Positions 14,001 to 14,543 of a stretch of 14,543 nucleotides of DNA are shown piece after piece. Position numbers and translations under genes: made by a program. A model generated the notes under the pieces. That model saw only the letters and a list, made by a program, of their open reading frames with translations, made no database searches and was not told where the DNA came from. The first letter of the stretch is position 1. Every line of letters begins with the position of its first letter. The DNA is taken from contig JASLEM010000585.1 of the NCBI GenBank assembly GCA_030151165.1, forward strand, positions 1 to 14,543, written 5' to 3'. This DNA comes from Burkholderiaceae bacterium. Its GTDB lineage: Bacteria; Pseudomonadota; Gammaproteobacteria; Burkholderiales; Burkholderiaceae.

Positions 14001-14543
14001 ATGTCTCCCGACACCTTGCTGAACCGACTGACCCTCGTCGCCGCGGCGGCCTTGCTCTGCCTGCATCCCGCCGCCCGCGCCGCCGACGCCGCGTCGCCCG
14101 CCGCCGCGGCCTCGGCGCCCAAATGGGACGTGAACCATCCGCCCGGCCCGAAGACGACCGTGCCGATCGATACCCGTACGGGTACGTGGATGTCGGTCGA
14201 CGTCAGCCCCGACGGCCAGCGCCTCGTGTTCGACCTGCTGGGCGACCTCTACACGCTGCCGATTGCCGGCGGCGAGGCGACGCCGCTCACGCACTCGAAC
14301 GCGTTCGAGATGCAGGCGCGCTGGTCGCCCGACGGCAAGCGCCTCGCGTACATCAGCGACGCCGGCGGCGGCGACAACGTCTGGGTGATGAACGCCTACG
14401 GCAGCGACGCGCACGCCGTCAGCACCGAGAACTTCCGCCTGCTCTACACGCCGACCTGGTCGCCCGACGGCCAGTACATCGCCGCGCGCAAGCACTTCAC
14501 CGGCACGCGCTCGCTCGGCTCCGGCGAGATCTGGCTGTACCAC
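14001..14543 (+). CDS. Secreted TolB-like beta-propeller protein, N-terminal part (probably an amidohydrolase-family protein)
   Basis: The frame runs from an ATG at 14001 to the window edge without a stop, giving 181 residues. The start MSPDTLLNRLTLVAAAALL and ARAADAAS is a signal peptide with likely cleavage after ARA, so the protein is exported. After a short linker, three PD40/WD40-like strands of the TolB type are visible, each with an SPDG turn: SPDGQRLVF (69), SPDGKRLAY (109) and SPDGQYIAA (154), together with DLYTLPIAGGEATPLT and NVWVMNAYGSD. The linker WDVNHPPGP…VPIDTRTGTWMSVDVSPDG is like that in large secreted proteins that carry a C-terminal amidohydrolase domain, so I expect one beyond the edge. 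TolB itself or a tricorn-like peptidase are alternatives. It is divergently transcribed from the hydrolase gene. Confidence 0.85.
   Translation, partial: MSPDTLLNRLTLVAAAALLCLHPAARAADAASPAAAASAPKWDVNHPPGPKTTVPIDTRTGTWMSVDVSPDGQRLVFDLLGDLYTLPIAGGEATPLTHSNAFEMQARWSPDGKRLAYISDAGGGDNVWVMNAYGSDAHAVSTENFRLLYTPTWSPDGQYIAARKHFTGTRSLGSGEIWLYH
14171..14184. repeat. 14-bp perfect palindrome inside the propeller gene
   Basis: TACCCGTACGGGTA reads the same on both strands and has no spacer. It lies within codons for the linker before the first propeller strand. It could be a chance result of the Thr-Arg-Thr-Gly codons or a binding site; nothing else marks it. Confidence 0.6.

Noticed and set aside
1..14543. 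CRISPR arrays, tRNA, rRNA or insertion-sequence genes
   Set aside because: I saw no regularly spaced repeats of suitable length, no tRNA-like folds and no transposase motifs.

Overview
The window is very GC-rich DNA (roughly 70% or more in genes) with dense, long coding regions and G-rich Shine-Dalgarno sites. The proteins (a response regulator with a histidine phosphotransfer domain, an ABC permease fused to an M1 aminopeptidase, secreted TolB-propeller proteins) suggest a Gram-negative Pseudomonadota bacterium, perhaps Burkholderiales- or Lysobacter-like. That placement is inferred from style; no marker gene is present.

Left part, + strand: the tail of an unidentified gene (1-109, only about 55% GC) is followed abruptly by a receiver-Hpt phosphorelay protein (126-962). 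Next come an ABC ATPase (1135-2049) and a 1243-residue ABC permease/M1 metallopeptidase fusion (2066-5797), which form one export/peptidase unit. After a 248-bp hairpin-rich gap come a membrane-anchored metallophosphoesterase (6046-7230) and an M14 AstE/aspartoacylase-like amidohydrolase (7263-8381), probably one operon.

Right part, - strand, read from right to left: a putative cell-wall hydrolase without signal peptide (13841-12693) overlaps by 17 bp a secreted SH3-like protein (12709-11840), a layout that could be an effector with its periplasmic partner. Then comes a 336-bp intergenic region and a 1004-residue multidomain gene (11503-8489). At the right edge a divergent + strand gene (14001 onward) encodes a secreted TolB-like propeller protein cut by the window end.

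The most interesting unit is 8489-11727. The large protein joins an N-terminal helical/TPR-like region, a GGDEF (diguanylate-cyclase) domain, a sirtuin-fold domain that has lost its catalytic Asn and His but kept four zinc Cys, and a C-terminal domain of the opioid growth factor receptor (OGFr) type. Its 5' leader carries a strong match to the GEMM-I (cyclic-di-GMP-I) riboswitch, followed by hairpins, the last of which pairs with the Shine-Dalgarno sequence. A gene whose product looks like a nucleotide-second-messenger enzyme is therefore probably controlled by a second-messenger riboswitch. The GGDEF domain has Asn where the guanine-selecting Asp normally sits and reads HGDEF instead of GGDEF, so its product and activity are open questions. 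I know of no described system with this layout.
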